Assembly (NCBI RefSeq): GCF_005239225.2
Contig: NC_133293.1
Location: forward strand, 17,948,333 to 18,012,332
Direction of reading: 5' to 3'
Length of the DNA: 64,000 nucleotides
Origin: Populus alba
Lineage: Eukaryota > Streptophyta > Magnoliopsida > Malpighiales > Salicaceae
The position numbers and the translations under genes were made by a program. Below are positions 50,098-62,441 of this stretch, in pieces. The notes beneath the pieces were generated by a model, which had not been told where the DNA came from, made no database searches, and worked only from the letters and a program-made list of their open reading frames with translations. Every line of letters starts with the position of its first letter. Position 1 is the stretch's first letter.

Positions 50098-50198
50098 AGC
50101 CCACAACATTCTCATCGGGCCACACCAATGTGAGCCCAACAACAATCCAAACAAAACCTGAATCAACCCTCAAGTTCCATCCTTCCCAAAAACCCTAA
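50098..50198 (+). promoter_or_regulatory. Telo-box and site II-like motifs upstream of eIF3f
   Basis: AGCCCA occurs at 50098-50103 and 50133-50138, and AAACCCTAA (telo-box) at 50190-50198, within 170 bases of the ATG at 50264. This pairing is common in promoters of plant translation-apparatus genes and recruits TCP and telo-box-binding factors in dividing cells. The role here is inferred from position and motif only. Confidence 0.55.
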
Positions 50199-50263
50199 TC
50201 GCTCACGCCCTCTTTCGCTATCCTCTCTCTCGGCCTCTCTTTGCCTCAAATCGAGATCGGAGA

Positions 50264-52654
50264 ATGGCGGCGATGGAGCAGCAAACAGTCCTCCAATTCG
50301 CACCATCATCTTCAACGACCCTCTCCGCGAAGGTTCACCCGCTTGTCATATTCAACATCTGCGATTGCTACGTTAGGCGGCCTGATCAAGCTGAGCGCGT
50401 CATCGGCACTCTCCTTGGCTCCGTCTTGCCCGACGGCACCGTTGATATCCGCAACTCTTATGCCGTCCCTCATAATGAATCATCCGAACAGGTTTTCAAA
50501 TATCTCTTCTCAGATTGTTTTCTATTTTTCTATTGTCTTGGCAGAAATGCAATCAAGAAATATCTCAGAAGTTTACTTGTAATTGTTTTTTCCAATCCTA
50601 GTCTTTTATTTCCCGTGGTAATAATTGTGTTGGTTTTTGTTTATAAAATGGATGCAGGTGGCTTTGGATATCGATTACCATCATAACTTGCTGCTGTCTC
50701 ATCAAAAAGTGAATCCTAAGGAAGTTATTGTTGGATGGTAATTCTCATCTTCACTGATTTCATTATTGTTAGTGCAAGTTGTTGTTTGAAAAAAAACTTT
50801 GAAGGTTTTGAATGTGTTGCAATAGTGTAGTGTTTATCGGATTGTTCAAATTTTATTTTGCTCTACCATTATATGCTGGAGCTTTCAATATCCAATGCTG
50901 GTGATGGGGAGGGAATGGGTTTTTTGTTTTGGAATTAATTAATTTGTCGTGTTGTGCTTATGTGATTGCATGCAGGTATTCAACTGGGTTAGGAGTTACT
51001 GGCGGTAGTGCTTTGATTCATGATTTCTATTCCAGAGAAGTCCCAAGCCCTATTCATCTGACGGTGGATACAGGATTCAGTAATGGGGAGGGTACCATAA
51101 AGGCTTATGTTTCTGTGAATCTGTCTCTTGGAGACCGTCCGCTTGCGGCACAATTTCAAGAAGTTCCTCTTGATCTTCGAATGGTTGAAGCTGAGCGCAT
51201 TGGATGTATGTATATATCATGAATTCTTCTTTCCTAGTAAAATCTTTGTTGGGTGGCGTTCTCTGTTTTCAGTTTTGATGTCTTACTGTGCACATGCCAA
51301 GACAAACAGGTTCCCATACACACACTTCTGCTATTACATTTCTTTGAAGGGAGACAATGATAGATTAGGCTGTTAATTCCGACCCTTTGGTGAAACATTC
51401 TGAAATAGTCCTTTGAGTCTATAATTTCATTCTTTTTGATGGGTGGATGGAGTGGGGTGAAGAGGATTGGTGGAATGGATTTTGTCCAATGAGTTAATTG
51501 TTATAAATTTTTAGATTTCATTTTATGAAAGGAAGCAATGCTATCAACTCCATCTTAAGGGCCTAGTTGGTAATAGCTCTGTAAACTTCAAATTTTCCCA
51601 CCCTATTCATTTTCTCTTTGTGTGGGATAGAGTGCCCTTTTGTTTGAAACAATGATTCTATTTCTTACTGTGCTGGCTATCTCCATGAAACAATCAGCTC
51701 TGATCATGGCTTGTTTATAATTATTTTTGGAAAAACTACCAAATTCGAATTTCATGAAGCTCTGCATATTGTATCTTTTGCATAAAAACGTGTCACCTGC
51801 TGTTGTTATTTCCTGATGCCCTGTCAAAATTCGGTTTGTTGTGGTTGTTTAACATCTGGAATTCTGTTTGTGGAATGGTGGTTGAATTCCTTTCTTTTGA
51901 TGGGCATATGTTAGATTTATCTGCATCTGAAGTTTTATCTATATCATAACTGCAGTTGATGTTTTGAAGACTACAATGGTTGACAAAATTCCAAGTGATT
52001 TGGAAGGGATGGAAATCTCTATGCAACGGCTACTTGCTCTAATTGATGATGTGTACAAATATGTTGATGATGTGGTGGTGAGTAAGATGACCCTCCCTTC
52101 ATCAATTTGTTCTAACCTCCTTATCGTTCAAGCTAATAATCAGTTCTCTTCTTAGGAAGGGCACACTGCACCAGATAATAACATAGGACGTTTTATATCA
52201 GACACGGTCGCCTCCCTTCCCAAACTTTCACCACCAGTGTTTGATAAGCTTGTAAATGACAATGTGCAGGTAAGAAAATGTTATTTTCATATGATTGTAG
52301 CTAGGAATAAAGTTTCAAATGATTGCAGGAGTATTATCATTCATAACTACATCATATGATTAGAATTTAGGCTTCATTTCTTTGTTTTCAGATGTAGGTC
52401 TTAAATCATTTGTTGTGAGTAGTTTTCTGCTTTATAATGGCAATTCATTTGATATTTTTAACGACAATTTGTTGGCATATTACTCTGCTGCATTGTGAGT
52501 GATTTTCTGCTTTATATATCATTTCATCTTTCTCTATTTGCTTCTGTCTTCTCTGTTCCCACAGGACCATTTACTCTTGCTGTATCTGTCAAGCATCACT
52601 AGGACACAGCTCAGCTTAGCAGAGAAGTTGAATACAGCTGCTCAGATCCTCTGA
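50264..52654 (+). CDS. TIF3F1: Eukaryotic translation initiation factor 3 subunit F
   Basis: Six exons, 50264-50491, 50658-50737, 50976-51205, 51956-52077, 52156-52269 and 52565-52654, join in frame to 287 residues, close to the roughly 293 of Arabidopsis TIF3F1. eIF3 is the large scaffold that brings mRNA and initiator tRNA to the 40S subunit; subunit f is one of its two MPN-domain members. The MPN domain (about 20-150) shows KVHPLVIFNICDCYVRR, RVIGTLLGSVLPDGTVDIRN and GWYSTGLGVTGG. The HxH of the JAMM metalloprotease is absent, so no peptidase activity is expected. The C-terminal helices carry DNNIGRFISDTVASLPKL and LLLLYLSSITRTQLSLAEKL. All splice junctions are GT-AG and the frame is intact. 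Confidence 0.96.
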
Positions 52655-53159
52655 TTTCTGTCTGCTGGGTGAATTCACGGCCCAAAACCATTAATCCTCA
52701 TAGGTGTTGACCTATAGTAATGTATTGTCAAGTTTGGGGAATGAACCATTTTATCTGAGAAGTCTGTTGATTTTTGTTAGGTAGGCTATCTGCAATTTCA
52801 TCTCAAGATTGTTTATCTAATTGTTCATTTACACTCCAGGAAACATTATTCACTTTTGTAAGCTCGAGGTTAAATCTGGTTTCCTTACAAATGCTGTTAT
52901 ACCTTGGTTTTCAGTTCTTGTCTTGTTATCCTAACTCCTGACTTGGGGTTTCTCAAACTGATTGGGGTCGCATCCGAAATCTGCAATATGGTGATACGAG
53001 GGGTATTCATGGTTCGGTTCGGTTTAGACTCAAAAAACCAACCGAACTGAATTACATTAATTTTGTGAAATATTAACCGAACCGGACCGAAAACCAGTTC
53101 AAACCGAACTGGTCCGATTTGGTTACATCCGGTTTTCTTGGAAAAAAACCGGAAACCTA

Positions 53160-53460
53160 AACCCAAACCCTAACCCGCCAACCCAAAACTCCACCCGGTC
53201 CTTTGGCTTTCTCATCCAAACCTTAGCAACCATATATGAATCTGTCATCGAAATCTACAAGAAAGACCTGGAAGAATTCAGATCTGGCTTGAAAATGAAT
53301 TTGTATCTGAATCCGTCATCGAAATCTACAAGAAAGACCTGGAAGAATTCAGATCTGGCTTGAAAATGAATTTGTCATTATTCACGATGTCGCTTCACAC
53401 ACCATTCATGATCTCCTCGCTTTCTTCGAGGCCAGCGTTGTCGTTGATCAAGAGTATATT
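53160..53460 (+). pseudogene. Captured fragment of a BSD-domain protein gene
   Basis: Plus-strand reading gives an Asn/Pro-rich lead, then YESVIEIYKKDLEEFRSGLK, then in a shifted frame EFVIIHDVASHTIHDLLAFF. From memory this follows the order of plant BSD-domain proteins upstream of the BSD core (a related pattern is ESVIEIY.RDL.EF.SGLKKE followed by VI.EVAS). The source gene is not in this window. The frame is interrupted by a 71-bp tandem repeat, so it is non-coding as a whole. Confidence 0.65.
53235..53376. repeat. 71-bp tandem repeat, two copies, within the hAT-like element
   Basis: Copies 53235-53305 and 53306-53376 share GTCATCGAAATCTACAAG and GAATTCAGATCTGGCTTG with about one change. 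Because 71 is not a multiple of three, the reading frame shifts between copies. Confidence 0.93.
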
Positions 53461-54569
53461 AAGGGGTGGTGCTCGTTTGGGAAACCTGGCCTGGATTTTC
53501 ACCTTTGCTCCTATGAACATGAACAAGTACCATTGGGGTTTCTTAAACCAGAAACACAATTCAAATGTTTGCTATTGCTGAATCCAAGAAAACATCTAAA
53601 CCAAATCTCTCTATATACATATTTGATACATCCATTATCAAGTTGAACCAAATAGTGGAGGTCAGAGCTTTGCTTGTTAAACATTTTAACACTGGTGGTA
53701 GTGCAAAAAGTAGAAAAGTGCATAAACTGGGAAAGGAGTGTAGAAACTAGGAAAGGAATATTGTGAATTAATTGAGAGGAAGATTGAGAATTTATTTGGG
53801 AAGGAGGCGGCTTTTTTTAGATGAGATGCAGAGAGGAAGGGTCAGCCAATTAGGCTAACTATTTATACCATATTTTTTTGTTAATTGTTTAATGGATCCG
53901 GTTCGGTTTGGTCCGGTTTCTGGTTCAAAACCAAAACCGAACCGGACCTGCTACATTTTATGGATTTAAAAATCGGTTTAATCGGTTTTTCATTTCGGTT
54001 CAGTTTTTTCGGTTAGTTTTTCTTTGGTTTTATTGGTTTTCTCGGTTAATCGGTTATTTTGAACACCCCTAGGTGATACTGTATGCTATAAAAACTGGAT
54101 TAGTAACATCCTTTTGATTTGGAGGTTATCTTTTGGGATGGTGGCACTGCATTTGACCGTGCGTAACAAAATTATCACGGAATATGTTAGAATATAGCGT
54201 GTAGGGTGTGATTTTTTAAATCTTGGTTGTTAACTATGTTGAAGCAGCTACCATATAAACTCATATTCGGATCAGGCTTCTCGCATATTCCTCGTACCAT
54301 ATTTTCCCTTTGAATATGAAAATCGTTGAGGTCTATGTTCGGGGGAAAGACGCTGCACGGGATACGTGAGTGTTCTAGGTTTAAATTCTTATGGTTGGAT
54401 GGTGAATCTGTATCTCTGGTGGGGGTTATTGATATTAAACCTGAACTAGTCTGATAGGTTGATCTAGGGGTTGGACTGATTCGAGTTTTTCAAAAGACTG
54501 GCTGGTGCAATGACCTGAGTGACCCGACGGGTTAACTCATGACCCGGGCAACCCGAGCGAGACTTGGGT

Positions 54570-55000
54570 TTTTTTTTCCTTCAAATGTGGGATTTGAAAC
54601 CCATTAGTATATATGTTTTTTTTTTAAATTATGTTTTTTCAATGTAGTATAAACATATTTTTGGTTTAAATAATTCAACTTAAAAGAATAATATTAGTAT
54701 ATATACTTTATGTTTTTAATAAAAAAATTTATCCTTTTTTAATGTGAAATTTAAAATTTATTAGTATATATATTTTATGTTCACAAGAAAAAGTTATAAT
54801 TTATTAGTATATATATTTTATGTTCTTAAGAAAAAAGTTATCTTTTTCAATGTGAGATTTGAAATCTTTTATTATATATATTCTATGTTCCAAAGAAAAA
54901 AGCTTTTTTTTTTTCAATGTGAAATTTGACACTCATTAGTATATATATTTTATGTTCACAAGAAAAAAAACCATGTTTTTTCAATATGAGATAAAAAAAA
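54570..55000. repeat. Degenerate minisatellite
   Basis: The phrase AATGTGAGATTTGAAA (or close variants) followed by ATTAGTATATATATTTTATG and a short poly-A/T run recurs at least five times with a spacing of about 50-90 bases. Copies differ by substitutions and length of the A/T run. Confidence 0.75.
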
Positions 55001-55769
55001 AATTTTAGTTTAAATATTTCAACTTAAAAAACTTAACATAATATCTTTTTAATATGAGATAAAAAAAACTTTTTAAAATACTCTTAAACTTTATTATTTA
55101 TAATATGTATAGATTATATTTACATGGTTTTTTTTTTTAATTTGTTCATATAAAATATTAAAACTTTAATTTTTTTTAAAAAATTTTTTGAATTAATTTA
55201 ATTTGATATATATTGACCGAAGTTAACCTATAAAATCCAAGAATTGGTCTCTTAGCTGGGTCCGGGGCTTTAATAACTTTTGGTGGGGGTTACTGAGGAT
55301 GGTCTCCTGGCCTGATCCATGGGCAGGGAAGTTGTGCCATGGATATCTCATTGCGTGTCTATTATTCACACGGAGAAACAACTGTCCATTCATGAATGAA
55401 TGAGACGCTTGCAAACCAACCGTTTTTTTTTTTTTTTAAATCACCTCGCAAGCACAACCGCGGGATAGGTAAGATGAGATCCAGCTCGATTATTTATGTA
55501 CCATACATCATTTTTTAGCCAAAATATTGGAAATGAATCGGAATGCAAGACTTCCGTTGTTCGACTAACGTTTATCACGGCAGATGCACAAGCTCTATGC
55601 CTGCATTCAGGTGTACTTATATTATTTTTGCCTCATTTTTCTTTCAGACATCCATTGTTTTGCCTTATAATATTTTACAGATAAAATATATTTTCTTGTA
55701 AAATATTTTTCCTTAAAATGTCTTACAAGTAATTTCAATGCTTAATTTTAAAAATATTTTTCAATAACA

Positions 55770-55985
55770 ATGATAATGAATAAGAAGTTGATGAGATAGT
55801 TATGATGGTGATGAAGAAAAAGATAGTGATGGTTGTAGTGGTGAGATGACGATAATGATTGTTAGAGGGTCATAATGGTTATAAAAGAAAAAATGATAAT
55901 GGTGAGATAATGATGATGATAATAATAATAAAAAATGATGATAATAATAATAAAAAAGGGGTGGTAATAGAAAAGAAAATTATAA
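55770..55985. repeat. GAT/AAT-rich simple-sequence tract
   Basis: A purine-biased stretch dominated by GATGAT, GATAATAAT and GGTGAT units, with no coding sense. Confidence 0.8.
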
Positions 55986-58900
55986 TTAGAGTGAGATGAA
56001 GGTGGTGATTAAAATAGTTAAATGTTATTAAAAGTAAATTATTATTCATAAAATATTTTACTATATTTTATGTAAGTTTTTAAAAATTATTTTAAAATAT
56101 TGACCAGGTTTTTTTTTGTAAAATATTTTATAAAAAACAATCATGAACAATTTTTTTTTATGTAAAAATAAACACTTCTACACAAAACAAACATTCCCTT
56201 AGTTATTTTTATTCGCGAGAAACAACCTTCGAGTTTTGGGGAATAAGGAGTGATTTTAGTAAAATATGGCAACAGGAGTCCGTTGCTTGTAATTTTGGTT
56301 ACAAACTCGCAGCAACTCTGACCTCCGACACCAGCAACTCTCACAGTTTGCAGTAATTGCATAGCGATTGATTGCCTGGTGGGCCTCCTATGATTGGGCA
56401 TCAAGAACGTTAATCGCAGATGATGCTATCTTAATTCCTATGATTAGTTCTTTTTTCCCACCCATTTTGTCCGCGGCCATGTTTGGTGATCTTCCACTAC
56501 GGGGCAATTTGCAATAACGATAAATGTGGTGTGCAGTGCAGAGTGCAGCAGACAGGAGAAAAGGGACGGAAATCTTGGGTGGCCTAGATTTCACGCGTGC
56601 CCTATATTTCTCCATAGCCTCTACCCCTCTAGCTAGCACTATATGTTACTCCTCGTTTCGCACTAATCATTTTTCTGTTGTTGTTTGTCGGAACCAATTC
56701 CCCTATCTCTCCCACTCATCAAAATAAAGTGCTTCTCTCTAACTTAATCAACGGGAACACGTACAAAAGACAGCCAAATAAAACACTTTGCACTTTTTCC
56801 AATCTCCCTCTTAAATCCTTCCTCTAACTGTTTGTGCATGTTTGCATATCTTTCCAATAACTCCTGTTGCTAACGAGTTTAAGGGCACTTCTTAAGATGT
56901 ATTATCATGGCTTGTAAGTATTAATCATGGGCTTAAAGATATTTTACAGTTCTAGTTGATACTAGCACTTCTAATGACATGGGCATTTCATATATACTCC
57001 TTGTTTAATTCAGGATCGTAGTAGTTCCTAGCTTGTGATTTAGTTGAGTTGAACTTGTTCAATCACAAATCGAAGATTTGATGCAGCTCGAACTCCAATT
57101 TCTTCTAGAACTACGTACACATGCCAAACACGCCCTTCTTCTTCATGCTAAGCAATATAGGCTGCTTTGATATGTGGTGAGCCTAGAACTGTTAATTGGC
57201 AACACGAGTCAGAATAGTTTTCAAGATATGCAAGAATTCGTGGTCTCCAAGGGGACACCTAGCGATTTGAATATCGAATTTAAAGTTGAAGGTACTCTAA
57301 AGTTTAAATCTCACTTAGTAGAGGGTGAACGCTTATAGATTAATTAGATTGCATTTGCATTCTGTACTCCAATGGTCACTAAGACTCTTGTTGAATAAAC
57401 AAAACAAAAACCAAAAATAAAATCAGGGATTAATTAGATTAGATTTTGGGGAAGGATTTATTTATTTCCTGTTGTTCGGTATTAATACCAAGACAGTACT
57501 ACAGATTATTTAAGGCAAGTAGATACCTAGTAGTTAGAACACCGCAGCCTGCCGTGCCAAATTACTAAGGGACAAATTCATGCTTATCGTGTATAGAACA
57601 TCCTCGGGAATTGGAGGAACTAGGAAGTGTGCAAAACAAAAGTGGAAGTGAACCTAAATTTTGGATCAGTAATGGTGGACCAGGTTACAGAAAAGAATGA
57701 GAGTGAGAATTGGAAATACCAGCCAAGGAATACAAGTTTGAATTGTATTTTGTTGTTTGAGAGGAAATTTAGCGAGAACTGTCACATCTATTCTCAGCAC
57801 TATTTTTTCTTACAATGTTTATAGACATGAGGTTATGAAGCATGTAATCCAGCTTTTATGCTCTATACTTTATTGTTCAATTCGCAATAGCTGGTACAAT
57901 TTATCTGCAGGTTTCAGGTTTTTGATGCTTAGCCATAAGAGGGACAAGTGCGTTTTAAAGACAGCAGATTATTATTAAATATTCTTATTCTCGAACAAAG
58001 TAAGTTCAAATCTTCACGGTCATTTCAAATTTCTATCCTTAACTATCTCATAGCAGGATAAAAGAACTTGGCATGGAAATGGTAGGAATCTCAAGATCAA
58101 TCCCATGCTTTTCCTATAGTCAATATTATCAACTTTAAACTTTTGAATTAGTAGTTGAAGGACAAGCCCTAAAGTACAAGGGCTCACTCACCTAGTGACT
58201 GCCCTTTTAAGTTCCCTATTTGAACCAATTAAAAGTTGAAGGCCAAGCAGACAACTAGAAAAAGGGCATGTAGTTGCCTAGGACAGGAGCCACATGACAT
58301 TAGAAAATACAAGTTTGCTTCCCTTTTTGGTTGCTCATGAGTTGTCTCTCCCAAATCTCAATTCGGAGGCTTTCTTGTCCTTTAGTTTGTGTTTCCACAT
58401 CCTTAAAAGCAGGTTTAACCCAACATTATTTGACTGATCTAGCTGTAATTGTTTATAGTCAGCCTAACTAAGTATCAATGTCAGTAGATGCGATCACAAT
58501 CGTCCAACCAAAATCAGACAATGTGAATTTTGACTTTCATTTCTACAGAAATCTTCTTTACTGACATTCTGTGATTTTTGAACCATCCTGGTGTTGTTTA
58601 GCATATAAAATTCTAGTTTATAAACAAAACTTGGATTCATCTCCTTGTCACTGCTGGTAATTAATTTGGACCATACTAGATTAATTAGCCTATTATTTAA
58701 GCCTTTTATTTTGTTTTTTATATATAAATAGCCTACTATATAAGCTTGACTAGAAGGCTATATTTATTATAAGTTCATCTAGCCATTAACAACATTAGCA
58801 ACATAATCTATCAATGCACATCAACTTAATAAGAGGATAGAAACCGAAATAGAAGTTCAATTTAGTTTTCTTTAACAGACAAGGATTACTTATTTAATAG

Positions 58901-59180
58901 AAAGAAAAATTGGATTACTCCCATGTCCTGATGGGTTGCATAGTCTACTAAAAACATGACGAACACAACATCAAACAGTACTAAACCCTACATTAAGCCA
59001 TATGCAACAGCATCGAGTGCTTACTTTACTGAAAAACACAAACAATATACCCTATCTGTTTGTCTGTCTATGGAGATCAACTCATCAAAGATTTTAAAAA
59101 ATAGAACAAAGATTCAATGTAATTAATAATACTACAAGATAATAATAATTAACTAATAAGTAGTGATCAAACTTACTTGT

Positions 59181-59239
59181 TGTCTCTTTTCTGCTCGACG
59201 ACCAATACGTTGAACAGTGGCAGCTTTTGCGCATGTCTC
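59181..59239 (+). promoter_or_regulatory. Two TGTCTC auxin-response-like motifs upstream of WOX5
   Basis: TGTCTC occurs at 59181-59186 and 59234-59239, about 335 and 390 bases before the WOX5 ATG. TGTCTC is the core element bound by auxin response factors, and WOX5 is known to respond to auxin in roots. Short motifs like this also arise by chance. Confidence 0.35.
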
Positions 59240-59419
59240 TCTCTATATTCAAGTGCACAAAAATCCGGGCATGATCAAATCCTTACAAATATTCAGTCTC
59301 ACACAATCCCTAAAATCAAAGCAGACTGAAATTAATAAACAAAAGTTGTGATTCTGCTATCGTTTGATCACCAATAAAACAAAACAAAAGATAAGTACAA
59401 AAAGAAAACAAAAAATAAA

Positions 59420-59447
59420 GTGTGTGTGTGTGTGTGTGTGTGTGTGT
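59420..59447. repeat. (GT)n microsatellite in the WOX5 promoter
   Basis: About 14 GT units end 123 bases upstream of the WOX5 start. A TATATAT motif follows at 59464-59469. Confidence 0.95.
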
Positions 59448-59570
59448 TAGTGTGTAGTCTATTATATATGCACACGGGGTCTTATCTTTTGAGTTCAGAA
59501 GCTCAAAAAGAAAGTTCTCTCATAGACTTGTATCGAAGTCGAAAGTAACCATCTGAAGGTAACACAGATA

Positions 59571-60212
59571 ATGGAAGAGAGAATGTCAGGCTTTTGTATC
59601 ACAAAAGCTGGACGTGGTGGTGGCAGTGGCAACAACTGTGGCACAGGAACTAAGTGTGGGCGTTGGAATCCTACTACCGAACAAGTTAAACTTCTAACTG
59701 ACTTGTTCAGGTCTGGGCTTCGAACCCCAAGTACTGATGAGATCCAGAACATCTCCACCCAGCTTAGTTTTTATGGCAAGATCGAGAGCAAGAACGTTTT
59801 TTACTGGTTTCAAAATCATAAAGCTAGAGAAAGGCAGAAGCGGCGCAGGGTTTCTGTTGATGAGAAGGATGCCATGATTCGTAGAGATGACAGATTTTCT
59901 TCTGCGCGATGTAAATTAGTCTTGCATAAGCCTTTATTCTTCTCAGAAATAAATATGAAGAAAGTTGCATTAAATCCTTTTTTTTTTTGGTAATCTTCTT
60001 TTGCAGATTTTACTGAGATCAATCATGTGAACGAACCAGAAAGAGTGATTGAGACTCTTCAACTTTTCCCTTTAAACTCCTTTGATGAAGCGGGGTCAGA
60101 GAAATTCAGGTTGCAAGCAAATGAATGCAATGAAGCTGCAGCTGCATTTTCTTATAAATTTGGTACAGAAATGGATCATCCACATTTAGATCTGCGATTA
60201 AGCTTTGTGTAA
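59571..60212 (+). CDS. WOX5: WUSCHEL-related homeobox 5-like transcription factor
   Basis: Two exons, 59571-59910 and 60007-60212, give 181 residues, nearly the same as the 182 of Arabidopsis WOX5. The homeodomain is at about residues 29-93 with the recognition helix [29 protein letters not shown] is the WOX5/WOX7 start of the domain. The WUS-box [10 protein letters not shown] is at 130-139 and an EAR-like repressor motif LDLRLSF at 174-180. WOX5 holds the root quiescent centre and represses differentiation by recruiting TOPLESS-type corepressors through the C-terminal motifs. All motifs are intact. A second in-frame Met at residue 5 could also serve as start. WOX7 is the close alternative, but length and motifs fit WOX5. 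Confidence 0.93.
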
Positions 60213-61168
60213 AACAAACTTCGAATTGATAAAAAGCTCAAGGAATTTAAAATGGTTGTAATAATGATTCGAAGAATATTAGTTTTAGCATGGATGGTAA
60301 AAAAATGGAGGTTGCAAGTACTTGAAGATGGTTTTTTTCTTTTATTTGTTTATATATAGTTCTTTAAATATTAGAAAGGCTTCGACATTCTCCTCTGCAT
60401 GCTCATAAAAAGATTTTTTTTTCTTTCTCTGTGCTTACTCTGTTGGAGTAATTTACTCTTATTAATGCTTGGAAACAGGAATTTAGCTTCCTCTCACGAG
60501 AAATGCTTCCTTGAAGTGCATAAAAGACTGGTGGAAATGGTTCATGCCTAGGGTTTGCTAACTTTAAAATTCATCATGTGCAACCGATCTCTTCACAGCT
60601 CTTAGTCAAGAAAGAACATGATGCGGTTTGAATATAGAAGTCTTTAAAACGTCAATATGATTATTTATATTTATTAGTTTGCACGGAGGAATCAAACTGC
60701 ATATGCTCATGATTTCATTAATTTTTTTCTCTTGTTCATCACAATTCTGCAGCCATCTCTTCCCATGGCGAGTTAAAAAGTTTCTTCATTATATATATTT
60801 AAGTGATACTTTAAGAACTAATCAACTCGTAAATAATTAAGATGGTTTACTTGAGAAAAATAATTACATCCCTAACAAGAGGAATAATAATGTTGTTAAT
60901 ATAATATCCTTGTCCTTCCTCTTAAAGTTGTGGCCTTCCCTGACTCATCTTAATTTCTTCTGCTCTAAATTATTATTATTTTTTAGCATGAGGGGAGTTG
61001 AGAGGATATTAACTAAAAATCAAGAATAGTGGCTGATAATTCTGGTTTTGTTGTTCTTTCCTCTTTAATCTGCAAAAAGAATGAAAAAGTGGTGCAAACA
61101 TGCTTCAGCGTCACATGGCACTAGGTAGAGTGATATTATGCTTTTCTTTCCAGCAAAAAGAGAGAAGG

Positions 61169-61170
<2 letters not shown>

Positions 61171-61227
<57 letters not shown>
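61171..61227. repeat. Long (TA)n microsatellite
   Basis: About 57 bases of AT repeats with one interruption. Confidence 0.95.
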
Positions 61228-61329
61228 GTTGAGGTTTCAAGGAATTCATCAACCTTTTCCATAGCCAGATTAAGTTTGTCTAGCCTCCTTGCGTCATTGG
61301 GAAATTCTATCAGCTTTGGTTTCCAGAAT

Positions 61330-61352
61330 ACACACACACACACACACACACA
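61330..61352. repeat. (AC)n microsatellite
   Basis: About 11 AC units. Confidence 0.93.
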
Positions 61353-61765
61353 AGCTCTATACATTATCGTAACTAAACGAACTAAAAACATTACAATTCT
61401 AATTATAATTAAGCTACAAACACACGACCACTAAACTAAATTTGTTTGTATTGAATTTGTCAGTCTACCATAAAACAACACTTCAACACCCCCATTTTCT
61501 TGCAATCGTCTAATCTGATATATATGCGGTCACCACTACCAGTGCAAATTATCAAAATGACATTATTTCTTATTTAACAAAATATGCTTCTCTTCGATTT
61601 GTAAGAAAATGGAGGGTAGAGATGACAAATGTATTTGAGAAGTCACACAGCTGACTTTCAGTGCTTCATCACTGAAAATAAGAGCGGAGAACACTATTGG
61701 GCAGTGTCCAACAATTTCTTCTCAAAGAGACTTGAAGGACTTCTGGCTAATTTCCAACAGTCCAG

Positions 61766-61790
61766 TACACACACACACACACCCACACAC
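61766..61790. repeat. Imperfect (AC)n microsatellite
   Basis: AC run with one CCC interruption, near the RPN8 promoter. Confidence 0.85.
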
Positions 61791-61819
61791 CCCTCCAGAC
61801 TAGATCCAAGCAGGCTTAA

Positions 61820-61863
61820 AGCCCATTGGACGCCCAATATTTAAGCAGGGGCCAGTATGGGCC
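61820..61863 (+). promoter_or_regulatory. Site II-like motifs upstream of RPN8
   Basis: AGCCCA at 61820-61825 and TGGGCC at 61858-61863 lie about 255-300 bases before the ATG. They resemble TCP-bound site II elements common in housekeeping promoters. This is inferred from sequence only. Confidence 0.4.
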
Positions 61864-62117
61864 TTTTATTACCAAATTCACTGTATTAGACTCGGCCCGT
61901 TAAGTCAATTAAGCCCGACCCTAAAACTGAAAAGTAAAATGGAACCCCCCGAATTGAGGAGAAGAAAATAAATTAAAAACAAAATCAACAAATTGGAAAA
62001 AATAATAAATAAAACAAAGCTTTCCTAGCGAACAAGCAAGAACTTAGAAATTGAATTCTGGGAATAGAAGTTTCCGAGGCCTAGTCTGAGTCTGAGTCGT
62101 GCAATCTTGAGCTAAGA

Positions 62118-62390
62118 ATGGATGTAATAAAAACGCAACAAATATCGGTGAGACCGATCGAGAAAGTGATAGTGCATCCTCTAGTTCTACTCAGCATCGT
62201 CGATAACTACAACAGAGTAGCTAAGGACACTCGCAAACGTGTTGTTGGGGTCTTGCTTGGTTCCAGTTTTAAGGGCACTGTTGATGTCACTAACAGCTAC
62301 GCAGGTTTAATTTCTTTTTAACTTTCCGCTTCTCCCTTAGATCTGTCCTCTTCTGACCTCCTTATTTTTTATTAAACTCAGTCTCTTAAG

Positions 62391-62441
<51 letters not shown>

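Larger units (their letters stand above)
47728..50263. other. AT-rich spacer before the eIF3f gene
   Basis: Contains long T-rich tracts, a (TA)n run with an adjoining T tract at 48504-48540 and a MITE-like block near 49330-49510. No recognisable gene. The last 200 bases hold the eIF3f promoter. Confidence 0.6.
52998..54071. mobile_element. Non-autonomous hAT-like element carrying a captured BSD-domain gene piece
   Basis: A perfect 8-bp direct repeat GGTGATAC (52990-52997 and 54072-54079) flanks a 1074-bp unit. Its ends read GAGGGGTATTCA and, inverted, TAGGGGTGTTCA, a hAT-type terminal repeat. Subterminal zones are full of CGGTT/AACCG repeats. The middle (about 53160-53460) translates to NPNPNPPTQNSTRSFGFLI, then ESVIEIYKKDLEEFRSGLK and VIIHDVASHTIHDL, a degenerate version of the N-terminal part of plant BSD-domain proteins. 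A 71-bp tandem duplication inside breaks the frame. No transposase is present, so it must be moved in trans. Confidence 0.8.
54072..59570. other. Spacer between the hAT-like element and WOX5
   Basis: Contains minisatellite-like repeats at 54570-55000, a GAT/AAT-rich tract at 55770-55985 and long AT-rich stretches. No protein frame with a recognisable domain was found. The last several hundred bases should hold the WOX5 promoter. Confidence 0.55.
60213..62117. other. Spacer between WOX5 and RPN8
   Basis: Under 2 kb, carrying the WOX5 3' UTR, a (TA)n run at 61171-61227, CA runs at 61330-61352 and 61766-61790, and the RPN8 promoter. No gene was recognised. Confidence 0.65.
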
